Notes: generated by a model not told the origin, from the letters alone. A stretch of 64,000 bases of DNA from Burkholderiaceae bacterium (GCA_018780645.1 JADMJJ010000005.1:124001-188000), one strand, 5' to 3'. Positions 48,790 through 58,270 are shown, counted from the first letter of the stretch. Made by a program: numbers and translations.

Positions 48790-50364
48790 TCAGTTGACCG
48801 TCACGAAGCGCAGCGGGTTCGAGTTGTCCGGCTGCTGCACCAGCTGCACATTGCGCTTCACGCCCCAGGACAGCTGCTGGTTGTGCAGCGGCAGCACCGC
48901 CACATCGTCGACCACCAGCTTCCAGGCGTCATGCATCAGCGCGGCACGCTTGGGCGGGTCCAGCTCGACGGCGATCTGCTGCGTCAGATCGTCCACCTTG
49001 GGATTGCTGTAGCGACCCAGGTTGAACTGGCCCTGGCCACCCGGCTGAGGCGTGTTGAACAGCGCCCACAAGGCGTTGTGGCCGTCATTGCCGGCCGGCT
49101 GCCAGCCCAGCATATAGGCGGTGACCTCGCGCTTCAGCGCCTTCGGGAAGTACAGCGTCTTGGTCTCGGCCGTCAAGGTGGTCTTGATGCCTATCTTGGC
49201 CCACATCGCCGCCACCGCCTGGCAGATCTCGGCGTCGTTGACATAGCGGTCATTGGGGCACTGCAGGCCGAGCTCGAAGCCCTCCGGGTAACCGGCCTGG
49301 GCCAGCAGTTGGCGGCCGGCCTCGGGGCTGTAGGGCAGGCGCCTGTCCAGCCCGCCCTCGTAGCCGCGTATGCCCGGGGCCAGCAGCATGCCCGAGGGCT
49401 GCGCCGCGCCGCGCATGATCTTGGCACGTATGGTCTCGATGTCGATGGCCTGGTACAGCGCCTGGCGCACACGCTTGTCCTTCAGCGGATTCTTGCCCTT
49501 GACGCTGCTGTGCAGCAGCTCGTCGCGGAACTGGTCCAGGCCGATATAGACGGTGCGCAGCTCACTGGCCTGCAGCACGCGCAGGGCCGGATTGGCCTTC
49601 AGGCGCTCGGCATCCTGCAGCGGCACCGGCTCCATCATGTCCACCTCGCCCGAGACCAGGGCCGACATGCGCGTGGCGTCATTGCCTATCGGCGTGAACA
49701 CCACCTCGGACAGGTTGTGCTCGGGCTTGCCCCACCAGGCGGGGTTGTTGACCAGAATCGTCTTCACCCCCGGTTGGCGAGACTTGACGCTGAACGGCCC
49801 GGTGCCGTTGGCATTCAGGGTGGCGAAGTTCTCGCGGCCCTTGCGCACATCGGTGGGCTGGGCCGCGCCGTTCTTCTCGCTCCAGCTCTTGCTCATGATC
49901 AGCCAGCCGGTCAGCAGGTCCGGCAGGATGGGGAACGGGGTGTTGGTGACGATGTCTATGGTGTGGCTGTCAACCTTGCGTATCTCCTTGATCTGGGCCA
50001 CATAGAGCTTGGTGTCGCTGGACTCCGAGCGCGTGCGCTCCAGGCTGAAGATCACATCGTCGGCCGTGAACGGCGAGCCGTCATGGAATTTGACGCCGCG
50101 GCGCAGCTCGAAACGCCAGGTCGTCGGATTGATGCTGCGCCAGGCGGTGGCCAGGGCCGGTTCGAGCTCGAACCTGCGGTTGCGCGTGGTCAGCGGCTCA
50201 TAGATATTGCCCAGAAAACTCAGTTGGAAGGACTCCTGCAGCGAGTGCGGATCCATCGAGGTGGCATCACCCTGATTGGCCATGCGGAAGGTGGCGGCCT
50301 GGGCCAGCCCACTGGCCGCGAAAACGAGCGCCATCGCGCTCAGTCGGAACAAGCGATTCATCAT
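48790..50364 (-). CDS. Periplasmic peptide-binding protein of an ABC importer (orphan)
   Basis: 524 residues, the length of dipeptide/oligopeptide-binding proteins (SBP_bac_5). Signal peptide (MMNRLFRLSAMALVFAASGLAQA), then QGDATSMDPHSLQES, RGVKFHDGSPFTADDVIFSLER, NPAWWG and KDKRVRQALYQAIDI. ATG 50364 has GGGAGA upstream. No permease or ATPase genes accompany it in this window, so it must use a transporter encoded elsewhere. Together with the M20 gene upstream, it suggests use of peptides or N-acyl amino acids. Confidence 0.92.
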   Translation of the reverse strand: MMNRLFRLSAMALVFAASGLAQAATFRMANQGDATSMDPHSLQESFQLSFLGNIYEPLTTRNRRFELEPALATAWRSINPTTWRFELRRGVKFHDGSPFTADDVIFSLERTRSESSDTKLYVAQIKEIRKVDSHTIDIVTNTPFPILPDLLTGWLIMSKSWSEKNGAAQPTDVRKGRENFATLNANGTGPFSVKSRQPGVKTILVNNPAWWGKPEHNLSEVVFTPIGNDATRMSALVSGEVDMMEPVPLQDAERLKANPALRVLQASELRTVYIGLDQFRDELLHSSVKGKNPLKDKRVRQALYQAIDIETIRAKIMRGAAQPSGMLLAPGIRGYEGGLDRRLPYSPEAGRQLLAQAGYPEGFELGLQCPNDRYVNDAEICQAVAAMWAKIGIKTTLTAETKTLYFPKALKREVTAYMLGWQPAGNDGHNALWALFNTPQPGGQGQFNLGRYSNPKVDDLTQQIAVELDPPKRAALMHDAWKLVVDDVAVLPLHNQQLSWGVKRNVQLVQQPDNSNPLRFVTVN

Positions 50365-50386
50365 TTTCTTATCTCCCTGAAAAGGC

Positions 50387-51607
50387 TCAGACCGGCATCG
50401 CATCCAGCGCAAGGCCGGCCAGCAGGCTGGCGCCCAGCGGCAGGATCTGGTCATTGAAGTCGTAGTGCGGGTTGTGCAGCATGCGGCCGGCCTCGGCCCC
50501 GCCCTGGCCGACGCGCAGATAGGCGCCGGGCTTGCGCAGCAGCATGAAGGAGAAGTCCTCCGAGCCTGTGGACGGCATGGGCTTGGTGATGACGCGCTCG
50601 GGCCCGACCAGGCGCGTCGCCACCTGGGCCGCAAAGGCCGCCTCGCGCTCGGTGCTGACGGTGGGCGGAAACAGGCGCTCGTAGTCCATGCTGACGCTGG
50701 CGCCATGGGCTTGCGCCACGGCGGTGGCCACCTCCAGCAGGCGGCGTTCCATCAGGTCCTGCACCGCCGCCGAGAAAGTGCGCACAGTGCCGCCGATCTC
50801 GACATAGTCCGGTATCACATTGCGCGCATTGAAGTCGCCGCCGCGAATCGAGCAGACGCTCAGCACCGCCGTCTCCAGCGGCGGCACGCTGCGCGCGACG
50901 ATGCTTTGCAGCGCCGTCACCACGTGCGCGGCGGCGACCACCGGGTCGGCGGCCAGATGCGGATGGGCGCCATGGCCGCCGCGACCGCTGATGCGCATCG
51001 TGAACATATCGGCCGATGACATGCAGGCGCCTGGCGCCACCGAGATCGTGCCCACCGGCAGGGTCGGCGCGTTGTGCAGCGCATAGATCTGCTGGGCCGG
51101 AAAGCGCTCGAACAGGCCGTCGTCCAGCATCGCCTGAGCGCCGCCGCGGCCCTCCTCGGCCGGCTGGAAGATCAGATAGACGGTGCCATTGAAGGCCCCG
51201 CGGTGGCGCGACAGATAGCGCGCCGCGCCCATCAGCATCGCGGTGTGGCCGTCATGGCCGCAGGCATGCATCACGCCGGGGTTGCGCGACACATGGTCGA
51301 AGCTGTTGATCTCGGTCAGCGCCAGCGCGTCCATATCGGCGCGCAGGCCCACGGACTTGCCGCTGTCTGTCCGCTCGCCATGGATTACGCCGACGATGCC
51401 GGTCTTGCCGATGTTGCGGTGGTGCTCGATACCCAGCAGCGCCAGCTCGGCGCTGACGCGGTCCGAGGTGCGGCTCTCCTCGAAGCCCAGCTCGGGCCAG
51501 CTGTGAATCTCGCGGCGCAGCGCGCTGAGCACACCCTGCTCGCCATGCATGAAGCGATAGACCGGGTGACCCTGCTCGGGGGCTTGAAGAACCGCGCTGC
51601 TGTCCAT
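50387..51607 (-). CDS. M20 family amidohydrolase/peptidase
   Basis: 406 residues. This is the aminoacylase/IAA-amino-acid hydrolase branch of M20: HACGHDGHTAMLMGAA contains two metal ligands, FQPAEEGRGGAQAML gives the catalytic and bridging Glu, YALHNAPTLPVG a further His, and RISGRGGHGAHPH the dimerisation-domain start. It cleaves N-acyl amino acids or small peptides. ATG 51607 is preferred over GTG 51616 because AGGG lies at the right distance from the ATG. It heads the unit with the binding protein, RpiR regulator and hydrolase. Confidence 0.93.
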   Translation of the reverse strand: MDSSAVLQAPEQGHPVYRFMHGEQGVLSALRREIHSWPELGFEESRTSDRVSAELALLGIEHHRNIGKTGIVGVIHGERTDSGKSVGLRADMDALALTEINSFDHVSRNPGVMHACGHDGHTAMLMGAARYLSRHRGAFNGTVYLIFQPAEEGRGGAQAMLDDGLFERFPAQQIYALHNAPTLPVGTISVAPGACMSSADMFTMRISGRGGHGAHPHLAADPVVAAAHVVTALQSIVARSVPPLETAVLSVCSIRGGDFNARNVIPDYVEIGGTVRTFSAAVQDLMERRLLEVATAVAQAHGASVSMDYERLFPPTVSTEREAAFAAQVATRLVGPERVITKPMPSTGSEDFSFMLLRKPGAYLRVGQGGAEAGRMLHNPHYDFNDQILPLGASLLAGLALDAMPV

Positions 51608-51626
51608 GGTGGTCACCCTGGTAATT

Positions 51627-51646
51627 AGTTTTCAATCTTGAAAACT
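51627..51646. promoter_or_regulatory. Perfect 9-bp palindrome upstream of the M20 operon
   Basis: AGTTTTCAA-TC-TTGAAAACT is a perfect inverted repeat with a 2-base centre, ending 20 bp before the M20 start codon (on the minus strand). TTTTC...GAAAA arms of this kind are typical of MurR/RpiR-type operators; binding by the regulator encoded in the operon is inferred. A related palindrome lies 105 bp further upstream. Confidence 0.7.
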
Positions 51647-51751
51647 GATGCTAGCAGCGGCGCTTTTCATTGGTTTAAGGGAAGACCCGCAAGGCGAGCC
51701 TTCTGATACGGTCTGCGCACAGCTCAGTTACGCCGCGCGTCACCCACCATA

Positions 51752-51765
51752 GAAAACTAATTTTC
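51752..51765. promoter_or_regulatory. Second GAAAA/TTTTC palindrome upstream of the M20 operon
   Basis: GAAAA-CTAA-TTTTC, with the same GAAAACT core as the palindrome at 51627. It overlaps the 3' end of the diguanylate cyclase gene (stop at 51764-51766). A pair of sites about 120 bp apart would permit looping; this is inference. Confidence 0.5.
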
Positions 51766-53377
51766 AGCCAGCGCTGTAAAGCATTGCCCGGCTGCGGCCC
51801 CCAGCCTTGGCGCGATACAGGGCCTTGTCGGCCTGCTCGATCAGCTGCGAGGGGGTGTGGTCGGCATTGGGCAGCAGGCTGACCACGCCTATGCTCAGGC
51901 TCACCACCGCCAGATCGGGCGCATTGGCATGGGGAATCTGCGCCGCCAGGACCTCCTGCACGCAGGCCTCGGCCACGCGCAGTGCCGAGGCGGCGTCCAA
52001 TGCCGGCAGCAATAGCGCAAATTCCTCGCCGCCATAGCGTGCCGCCAGATCACCGGAGCGGCGCGCGTAGCGGCCCAGCACCTTGGCCACCTGCTGCAGG
52101 CAGGCGTCTCCGGCGACATGGCCGTAGTGGTCGTTGTAACGCTTGAAGTGGTCCACATCGGCCACCAGCAGGGCCAGCGGCGTGCGCTGGCGTGCGCCGC
52201 GCATCCACTCGGCCTGCAGCTGCGCCTCGAATTTGCGGCGGTTGGCCAGGCCGGTCAGTGCATCGGTGCTGGACAGGTGTTCCAGCCTGTCGTTGGCATC
52301 GCGCAGAGCCTGCTGCTGGGCCACCTGTTGAGAGATGTCGCGCATCATCGCCACGAACTGGCGCTGCTCGCCGGCACGGGCCTCGGTCACGCCCAGATTG
52401 ACGGTCAGGATATGGCCGTCGCGGTGGCGCAGCTTGACGTCACGTGACTGGCCCAGCATCGCAGGCAGGCGATCGGCCATGAATTCGGCCAGCTCCAGCT
52501 CGTTGCGCACGCCGCCCGGGGCATCGGTGAACATCAAGACGCTCTGGCCGATGATGGCCGGCACCGGGAAACCGAACAGGCGCTCGGTGCTGGCATTGGC
52601 CGAGAGGATGCGGCCCTGCTCGTCGAATACCACCACGGCCACCACCGCGCTCTCGAAGATGGACTGGATGCGTGCCTCGCTTTCGGCCAGCCGGGCATTG
52701 ACTGCCACCAGCTCCTGCTCGCGCCGCATCAGGTCGGTGACATAGGTGTGGAAGGAGGTCACGGCGCCCTCGGCCGTGCGCCGCTCGTTGATGCGCACCC
52801 AGCGTGCGCCCGGCAGTTTGACGACAAAGGGCGTGCCGTCGGCACGGCGGTGGCGTTCCATGCGCTCGGCCATCCAGGCATCGGCCCGGCCCTCAGCCTC
52901 GGGGAACTGGGCGCGGCCAACGCCGAAGCGCAGCGTCTGCTCGAAGCTCACGCCGGTCAGCAACTGCATCGCCATCTCCGGATAGAGCTCGCGGTAGCGC
53001 TGGTTGCAGACCACCAGCCTGTCGTCGCGGTCGTAGTAGGCAAAGCCCTCGGGCAGCGCATTGATCGCATCTTCCAGGCGCTGATTGGCCTGCTGGGTTT
53101 CGGTCAGCAGATCGGAGTGCACGCTGTCCCGCGCCACGGTGACCGCGCTTCGCTGGGCCAGCATCGCACGCAGGCCCAGGCCGAGGATGGCCAGCGCGCC
53201 CAGACCGGCGAGCCCTGACTGCACCAGGATGGACAGGGTCTGACCGGCCAGCGCCAAGACGCCCAGGACCAGCAGCGCCAGTGAGGCGAGCAGCAAATCG
53301 GCACCCAGCGACAACGCGCCGCCCGACCGGTGCGGGCTGGCACGAGACTTGGGCTTGGCGACGGTTGTTCTACTCAT
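51764..53377 (-). CDS. PAS-GGDEF diguanylate cyclase
   Basis: 537-residue membrane-associated enzyme making cyclic di-GMP. Two hydrophobic segments lie near residues 24-70. Two PAS-like domains follow (about 100-215 with LPEGFAYYDRDDRLVVCNQRY, and about 235-350 with IFESAVVAVVVFDEQGRILSANASTERLFG). The C-terminal GGDEF domain (about 365-535) has STDALTGLANRR, VADVDHFKRYNDHYGH and active-site GGEEF. An RSGD motif five residues before GGEEF is an intact inhibitory I-site, so product feedback is expected. The second hallmark Asp set is complete. Confidence 0.92.
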   Translation of the reverse strand: MSRTTVAKPKSRASPHRSGGALSLGADLLLASLALLVLGVLALAGQTLSILVQSGLAGLGALAILGLGLRAMLAQRSAVTVARDSVHSDLLTETQQANQRLEDAINALPEGFAYYDRDDRLVVCNQRYRELYPEMAMQLLTGVSFEQTLRFGVGRAQFPEAEGRADAWMAERMERHRRADGTPFVVKLPGARWVRINERRTAEGAVTSFHTYVTDLMRREQELVAVNARLAESEARIQSIFESAVVAVVVFDEQGRILSANASTERLFGFPVPAIIGQSVLMFTDAPGGVRNELELAEFMADRLPAMLGQSRDVKLRHRDGHILTVNLGVTEARAGEQRQFVAMMRDISQQVAQQQALRDANDRLEHLSSTDALTGLANRRKFEAQLQAEWMRGARQRTPLALLVADVDHFKRYNDHYGHVAGDACLQQVAKVLGRYARRSGDLAARYGGEEFALLLPALDAASALRVAEACVQEVLAAQIPHANAPDLAVVSLSIGVVSLLPNADHTPSQLIEQADKALYRAKAGGRSRAMLYSAG

Positions 53378-53582
53378 GTTCAGCCATGGCCCCTTGCGTG
53401 AAAGCTTGCATTGCGTCGAGTCTGAGCGATGCGGCGGCAGGCCGCATACGCCGACGCGACCCGCTACTTCACATTTGTAACTTTATCGCGACAACTTCGA
53501 GCGCGAGCCCGGACAAACACCCTCTTGGTATTCGCGCTCGCTTGCCTCAAGATCAACCTTCGCCGCTGCACAGCCCCAACCG

Positions 53583-54776
53583 ATGCGCCCTGTCCGCCCG
53601 CCGCTGCCCGCCACGATCTGGGCGCTTGGTTTTGTCAGCCTGCTGATGGATGTGTCATCCGAGCTGATACACAGCCTGCTGCCGGTGTTCATGGTCAGCG
53701 CCCTGGGCGTGAGCGCATTGACGCTGGGCCTGATCGAGGGAGCGGCCGAGGCCACGGCGCTGGTCGTCAAGGTGTTCTCCGGCGCCTTGAGCGACTATTT
53801 CGGCAAACGCAAGCCGCTGGCGGTGCTGGGTTACGGCCTCGGCGCCCTGTCCAAGCCATTGTTCGCCCTGGCCGACAGCGCCGGCATGGTGCTGGGCGCC
53901 CGGCTGATCGACCGCGTGGGCAAGGGCCTGCGCGGCGCGCCGCGCGATGCCCTGGTGGCCGACCTGGCACCACCGGGCATGCGCGGCGCCGCCTTCGGTC
54001 TGCGCCAGTCGCTGGACACGGTGGGTGCCTTTGTCGGCCCGCTGCTGGCTTTTGTGCTGATGCTGCTCTGGGCCAACGACTTCCGCGCGGTGTTCTGGGT
54101 GGCGGTGATTCCGGGCCTGCTGTCCGTGGCCCTGCTGTTCTTTGGTGTGAAGGAGCCCGCGCGGCCGCCACAGGCCAGGCGCATCAACCCGATCAGCCGC
54201 GCCCATCTGCGGCGTCTGCCGGCCGAGTTCTGGTGGGTGGTGGCGCTGGGCGGCCTGTTCACGCTGGCGCGCTTCTCAGAAGCCTTTCTGGTGCTGCGCG
54301 TCGCCCAGGGCGGCCTGCCGCTGGCCTACACGCCGCTGGTGCTGGTGGGCATGAATGTGGTCTATGCGCTGGCCGCCTATCCCTGCGGCCAACTGGCCGA
54401 CCGCTGGCCCGTCAGCTATTTGCTGGTGCCCGGCGTGGCCCTGCTGCTGGTGGCCGATCTGGTGCTGGCCAGCAGCGTCGACCCGATGAGCCTGGCCCTG
54501 GGCCTGGCCCTGTGGGGCCTGCATATGGCGATGACCCAGGGCCTGCTCGCCGCCCTGGTGGCCAAGACCGCGCCCGAGGATTTGCGCGGCACGGCCTACG
54601 GCATGTTCTATCTGTGCAGCGGCCTGGCCCTGCTGCTGGCCAGCGGCCTGGCCGGCTGGCTGTGGGACGGGCTGGGCGCGCCCAGCACCTTCCTGGCCGG
54701 CGCCGGCTTTTGCCTGCTCAGCCTGCTGGTGATGCTTCATCCCGGCCTGCGGCGCCTGACCGCTCAGCCGGCATAG
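53583..54776 (+). CDS. MFS transporter (YfkF/fosmidomycin-type-like)
   Basis: 397-residue major facilitator with about 12 transmembrane segments. Features: WALGFVSLLMDVSSELIHSLLPVF in TM1, GLIEGAAEATALVVKVFSGALSDYFGKRKPLAVLGYGL (motif A), LIDRVGKGLRGAPRDALVAD in the loop after TM4, and TPLVLVGMNVVYALAAYPCGQLADRW. The GKGLRxAPRDAL motif marks a subgroup annotated as MFS efflux proteins of unknown substrate. The 205-bp region upstream (53378-53582) separates it from the divergent diguanylate cyclase; apart from an AT-richer patch near 53470-53500, I see nothing definite in it. It overlaps the convergent AidB-like gene by 13 bp. Confidence 0.88.
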   Translation: MRPVRPPLPATIWALGFVSLLMDVSSELIHSLLPVFMVSALGVSALTLGLIEGAAEATALVVKVFSGALSDYFGKRKPLAVLGYGLGALSKPLFALADSAGMVLGARLIDRVGKGLRGAPRDALVADLAPPGMRGAAFGLRQSLDTVGAFVGPLLAFVLMLLWANDFRAVFWVAVIPGLLSVALLFFGVKEPARPPQARRINPISRAHLRRLPAEFWWVVALGGLFTLARFSEAFLVLRVAQGGLPLAYTPLVLVGMNVVYALAAYPCGQLADRWPVSYLLVPGVALLLVADLVLASSVDPMSLALGLALWGLHMAMTQGLLAALVAKTAPEDLRGTAYGMFYLCSGLALLLASGLAGWLWDGLGAPSTFLAGAGFCLLSLLVMLHPGLRRLTAQPA

Positions 54777-56413
54777 GCACGCCGCAAGACCGCGTCCAGC
54801 TCGGCTTGCCCCATCAGCGCCGTGCCATACACCCGCCCGGCACCCAGATCGAAGCGCGAGGCAATGAAGGCATCGGCAACCGACGGCGGAGCATGCTGGC
54901 GCAGCAGCATGCCTTGCGCCAGCAGCGCCAGATCCTGGGCAAAACGCCGTCCGCGCACCTCCAGCTGGTCGGGAGGCAGGGCCAGGTCTTGCCGCAAGGC
55001 CTGCACTGCGGCGAGCAGGCGCAGCTCGCCATGGGCCTGCTGCTGCCAATCGTCGAACAGGGCCAGCAGGGCTTCGGGCTCGCGCGCGGCGGCGCGCAGC
55101 ACGTCCAGGCACATCACATTGCCCGAGCCCTCCCAGATCGAGTTGACCGGAGCCTCGCGGTACAGCCGCGCCAAGGTGCCCTCCTCGACATAGCCATTGC
55201 CGCCCAGCACCTCCATCGCCTCGCCGGTCAGCTCGACGGCGCGCTTGCAGACCCAGAACTTGGCGGCCGGGGTCAGGATGCGCTTCCAGGCCCGCTCCAC
55301 CGGGCTGTCATCGCGCTCGAAGGCCTGGGCCAGGCGCAGCATCAGCGCCGTGGCGGCCTCGCTCTCCAGCGCCAGATCGGCCAGCACTGCCCGCATCAGC
55401 GGCTGCTCGAGCAGCGGTTTGCCGAACACCACGCGCAGCCGCGCCCAGTGCAGCGCCTGCACCAGGGCCTGGCGCATGATGGCCGCGCTGCCGATGACGC
55501 AGTTCAGACGCGTGTAGCCGGCCATCTCGATGATGGTCGGTATGCCGCGGCCCTCCTCGCCCATCATCAGGCCCCAGGCATCGAGGAACTCGACCTCGCT
55601 GCTGGAGTTGGACTTGTTGCCCAGCTTGCTCTTCAGGCGCTGGATCTGCACCGGGTTCTTGGCTCCGTCGGGCCGCCAGCGCGGCACGTAGAAGCAGCTG
55701 TGGCCCGAGGCACTGCGCGCCACCACCAGATGGGCGTCGCACATCGGCGCACTGAAAAACCATTTGTGGCCGCGCAGCAGGTACTCGCCGCCGCGCCCGC
55801 CGGCGCCAACCGGCGTGGCCGTGGTGGTGTTGGAGCGCACGTCCGAGCCGCCCTGTTTCTCGGTCATGCCCATGCCAAGCCAGATCGAATGCTTTTGCGC
55901 AATCGGCCGGTCGCGGGCGTCATAGCGGCTGGAGTGCAGCTTGTCGCGCAGGGTGGCATACAGCGCCGGCTCCTTCTGCAGCACCGGGATGCTGGCCTGC
56001 GTCATCGTCGCCGGGCACATCGTGCCGGCCTCGATCTGGCCATGCAGATACATGCCGGCGGCGAAGGCCGTCCAGCGGCCGGTCCGCGCGGCCTCCTCGA
56101 AGCTCAGCGAGACCAGGCCCTGGCCGCGGTACAGCGCCAGCAACTCATGCCAGGCCGGGTGGAAGTCCACCTGGTCGATGCGGCGGCCGCGGGCGTCGAA
56201 GGTTCTCAGCTCGGGCGTGTAGCGATTCGCCTGCTCGGCCAGTTGGTAGGTTTCGGCCTTGCCCAGCACGCGGCCGTAGGCGGACAGCGCATCGGCATGC
56301 CAGTCGGCACCGGCGCGCTGCACGCCTTCGACCAGGGCCGCATCGGTGTCGAACGGCGCGTAGTCGCGCAACTCATCGACCTGGTTGCTCAAGGTATGGG
56401 TCTGCCAGTTCAT
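54764..56413 (-). CDS. AidB-like acyl-CoA dehydrogenase
   Basis: 549 residues. LGMGMTEKQGGSDVRSNTT is diagnostic of the AidB subgroup; GHKWFFSAPMCDAHLVVA covers the flavin contact and PVNSIWEGSGNVMCLDVLRA holds the catalytic Glu. E. coli AidB is induced by alkylation stress and binds DNA; in betaproteobacteria such proteins more often accompany branched-chain or isovaleryl-CoA metabolism. Divergent from the biotinyl-carboxyltransferase gene (54-bp gap), suggesting a shared pathway. ATG 56413 is preferred; the long upstream frame is shadow sequence of the divergent gene. Confidence 0.88.
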   Translation of the reverse strand: MNWQTHTLSNQVDELRDYAPFDTDAALVEGVQRAGADWHADALSAYGRVLGKAETYQLAEQANRYTPELRTFDARGRRIDQVDFHPAWHELLALYRGQGLVSLSFEEAARTGRWTAFAAGMYLHGQIEAGTMCPATMTQASIPVLQKEPALYATLRDKLHSSRYDARDRPIAQKHSIWLGMGMTEKQGGSDVRSNTTTATPVGAGGRGGEYLLRGHKWFFSAPMCDAHLVVARSASGHSCFYVPRWRPDGAKNPVQIQRLKSKLGNKSNSSSEVEFLDAWGLMMGEEGRGIPTIIEMAGYTRLNCVIGSAAIMRQALVQALHWARLRVVFGKPLLEQPLMRAVLADLALESEAATALMLRLAQAFERDDSPVERAWKRILTPAAKFWVCKRAVELTGEAMEVLGGNGYVEEGTLARLYREAPVNSIWEGSGNVMCLDVLRAAAREPEALLALFDDWQQQAHGELRLLAAVQALRQDLALPPDQLEVRGRRFAQDLALLAQGMLLRQHAPPSVADAFIASRFDLGAGRVYGTALMGQAELDAVLRRAYAG

Positions 56414-56467
56414 TGCGGTCTCCGTCGATTGCGTCCAGTTTAGGCCGGTGGCGCTACAGTGGCTCGC

Positions 56468-58261
56468 ATGCAAACCATACACATCCATGCGCCCATGGCC
56501 TGCACCCTGCTGGCGGTGGCGACACAGAGCGGCGAGACGGTGCGCGCGGGCCAACTGCTGCTGGTCCTCGAAGCAATGAAGATGGAGCATGAGATCCATG
56601 CGCCGCAGGACGGCCGAATCACCGAGGTGCTTGCAAGCGCCGGCGAGCTGGTGCAGGAGGGTGATCTGCTGTTGAGCCTGGTGCCGCAGACCATGGCGTC
56701 CGCGCCTGCCGAGAGCCCCGCCACCGCGACGGCGGTCAACCGCCATGACTTGCAGGCGCTTCGTGCCCGCCTGGCGCTCACCGAAGACGCCAGCCGCCCC
56801 CAGGCCGTCGCCAAGCGCCATGCCCTGGGCCTGCGCAGCGCGCGCGAGAATATTGCCGACCTGTGCGATGCCGGCAGCTTCAGCGAATACGGCGCCCTTG
56901 CCGTCGCCGCCCAGGCCAGCCGCCGCAGCGTCGATGACCTGCAACGCAATACCCCGGCCGACGGCCTGGTCTGCGGCACGGCCGCGATCAACGGCCAGGC
57001 CTGCGCGGTGCTGGCCTATGACGCCACCGTGCTGGCCGGCACGCAGGGCATGCGCAACCACCAGAAGACCGATCGCCTGCTGGGCGTGGCCCTGCAGCAT
57101 CGGCTGCCGCTGGTGCTGTTCGCCGAGGGCGGCGGCGGCCGGCCTGGCGATACCGACATGCCCATCGTCGCCGGCCTCCACGTGACGACCTTCGCCAGCC
57201 ACGCGCGGCTCAGCGGCCAGGTGCCCATGGTCGGCATTGCCGCCGGACGCTGCTTTGCCGGCAATGCGGCGTTGCTGGGCTGCTGCGATGCGATCATCGC
57301 GACCGAGGCCAGCAACATCGGCATGGGCGGCCCGGCGATGGTCGAGGGCGGCGGCCTGGGCGTGTTCGCGCCGGAGCAGATCGGCCCCAGCGAGGTGCAG
57401 GCGCGCAATGGCGTGATTGATGTGCTGGTGCGCGATGAGGCCCAGGCCGTGGCCGCGGCCAAGCAGTACCTGGGCTATTTCCAGGGCTCGGTGCTCGACT
57501 GGACCTGCGGCCCGCCCGAGGCGCTGCGCCAGGCCCTACCCGACAGCCGCACCCGCAGCTACGACATGCGCGCGTTGATGCAGCAGTTGGCCGACACCGG
57601 CTCGCTGCTGGAGCTTCGCCCCGGCTTCGGCCCCTCGGTGCTGACGGCACTGGCCCGCATCGAGGGCCGGCCGGTCGGTCTGCTGGCCAGCAACCCAGCC
57701 CACCTGGGCGGGGCGATCGACGCCGATGCGGCCGACAAGACCGCCCGCTTCATGCGCCTGTGCAACACGCACGGCCTGCCGCTGGTGTCCTTGATCGACA
57801 CGCCGGGCTTCATGGTCGGCCCCGAGACCGAGGCCACGGCCCAGGTGCGCCATGTCAGCCGTATCTTCGTGGCCGCCGCGCATCTGCGGGTGCCGCTGCT
57901 GGCCCTGGTCATACGCAAGGGCTATGGCCTGGGCGCGATGGCGCTGGCCGGCGGCGGCTTCCACGCGCCGCTGGCCACGGCCGCCTGGCCCAGCGCCGAG
58001 TTCGGTGCAATGGGGCTGGAAGGTGCGGTTCGGCTCGGCTATCGCAAGGAGCTGGAAGCGCAAGCAGAGGGACCAGCGCGCGAGGCGCTGTTCCAGCGCC
58101 TGCTGCAGCAGCAGATCGCCAACGGCAGCGCGCTGAACATGGCAACGACCTTGGAAATCGACGCGGTGGTCGACCCCGCCGACTCGCGCCGCTGGCTCAG
58201 CCAGGGCCTGGCCGCCGGCAAGATCGGCCAGCTGCTGCCCGGCGGCATCGACACATGGTGA
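56468..58261 (+). CDS. Fused biotinyl domain-carboxyltransferase protein
   Basis: 597 residues. The biotinyl domain is at the N-terminus (about 1-75) with EAMKMEHEIHAPQDG, where Lys carries biotin. The rest is an acyl-CoA carboxyltransferase (about 100-595): FAEGGGGRPGDTD, GGPAMVEGGGLGVFAPE in the N-lobe, LASNPAHLGGAIDADAADKTARFMRLC and VIRKGYGLGAMALAGGG in the C-lobe. The biotin carboxylase partner is not in the window. Usual acyl-CoA carboxylases carry the biotinyl domain on the carboxylase subunit or separately, so this BCCP-CT fusion is unusual. ATG 56468 is used; GTG 56459 is possible. Divergent from an AidB-like dehydrogenase, it may belong to a leucine- or geranyl-type catabolic pathway. 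Confidence 0.9.
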   Translation: MQTIHIHAPMACTLLAVATQSGETVRAGQLLLVLEAMKMEHEIHAPQDGRITEVLASAGELVQEGDLLLSLVPQTMASAPAESPATATAVNRHDLQALRARLALTEDASRPQAVAKRHALGLRSARENIADLCDAGSFSEYGALAVAAQASRRSVDDLQRNTPADGLVCGTAAINGQACAVLAYDATVLAGTQGMRNHQKTDRLLGVALQHRLPLVLFAEGGGGRPGDTDMPIVAGLHVTTFASHARLSGQVPMVGIAAGRCFAGNAALLGCCDAIIATEASNIGMGGPAMVEGGGLGVFAPEQIGPSEVQARNGVIDVLVRDEAQAVAAAKQYLGYFQGSVLDWTCGPPEALRQALPDSRTRSYDMRALMQQLADTGSLLELRPGFGPSVLTALARIEGRPVGLLASNPAHLGGAIDADAADKTARFMRLCNTHGLPLVSLIDTPGFMVGPETEATAQVRHVSRIFVAAAHLRVPLLALVIRKGYGLGAMALAGGGFHAPLATAAWPSAEFGAMGLEGAVRLGYRKELEAQAEGPAREALFQRLLQQQIANGSALNMATTLEIDAVVDPADSRRWLSQGLAAGKIGQLLPGGIDTW

Positions 58262-58270
58262 GCGCCTGCT

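Noticed and set aside
54764-56413. Calling the AidB-like gene a true alkylation-response aidB
   Set aside because: No ada or alkylation-repair genes are nearby and the context is acyl-CoA metabolism, so no gene symbol was given.
53429-56443. A 1004-codon plus-strand frame over the MFS and AidB-like genes
   Set aside because: It covers well-supported genes on both strands and shows shadow composition.
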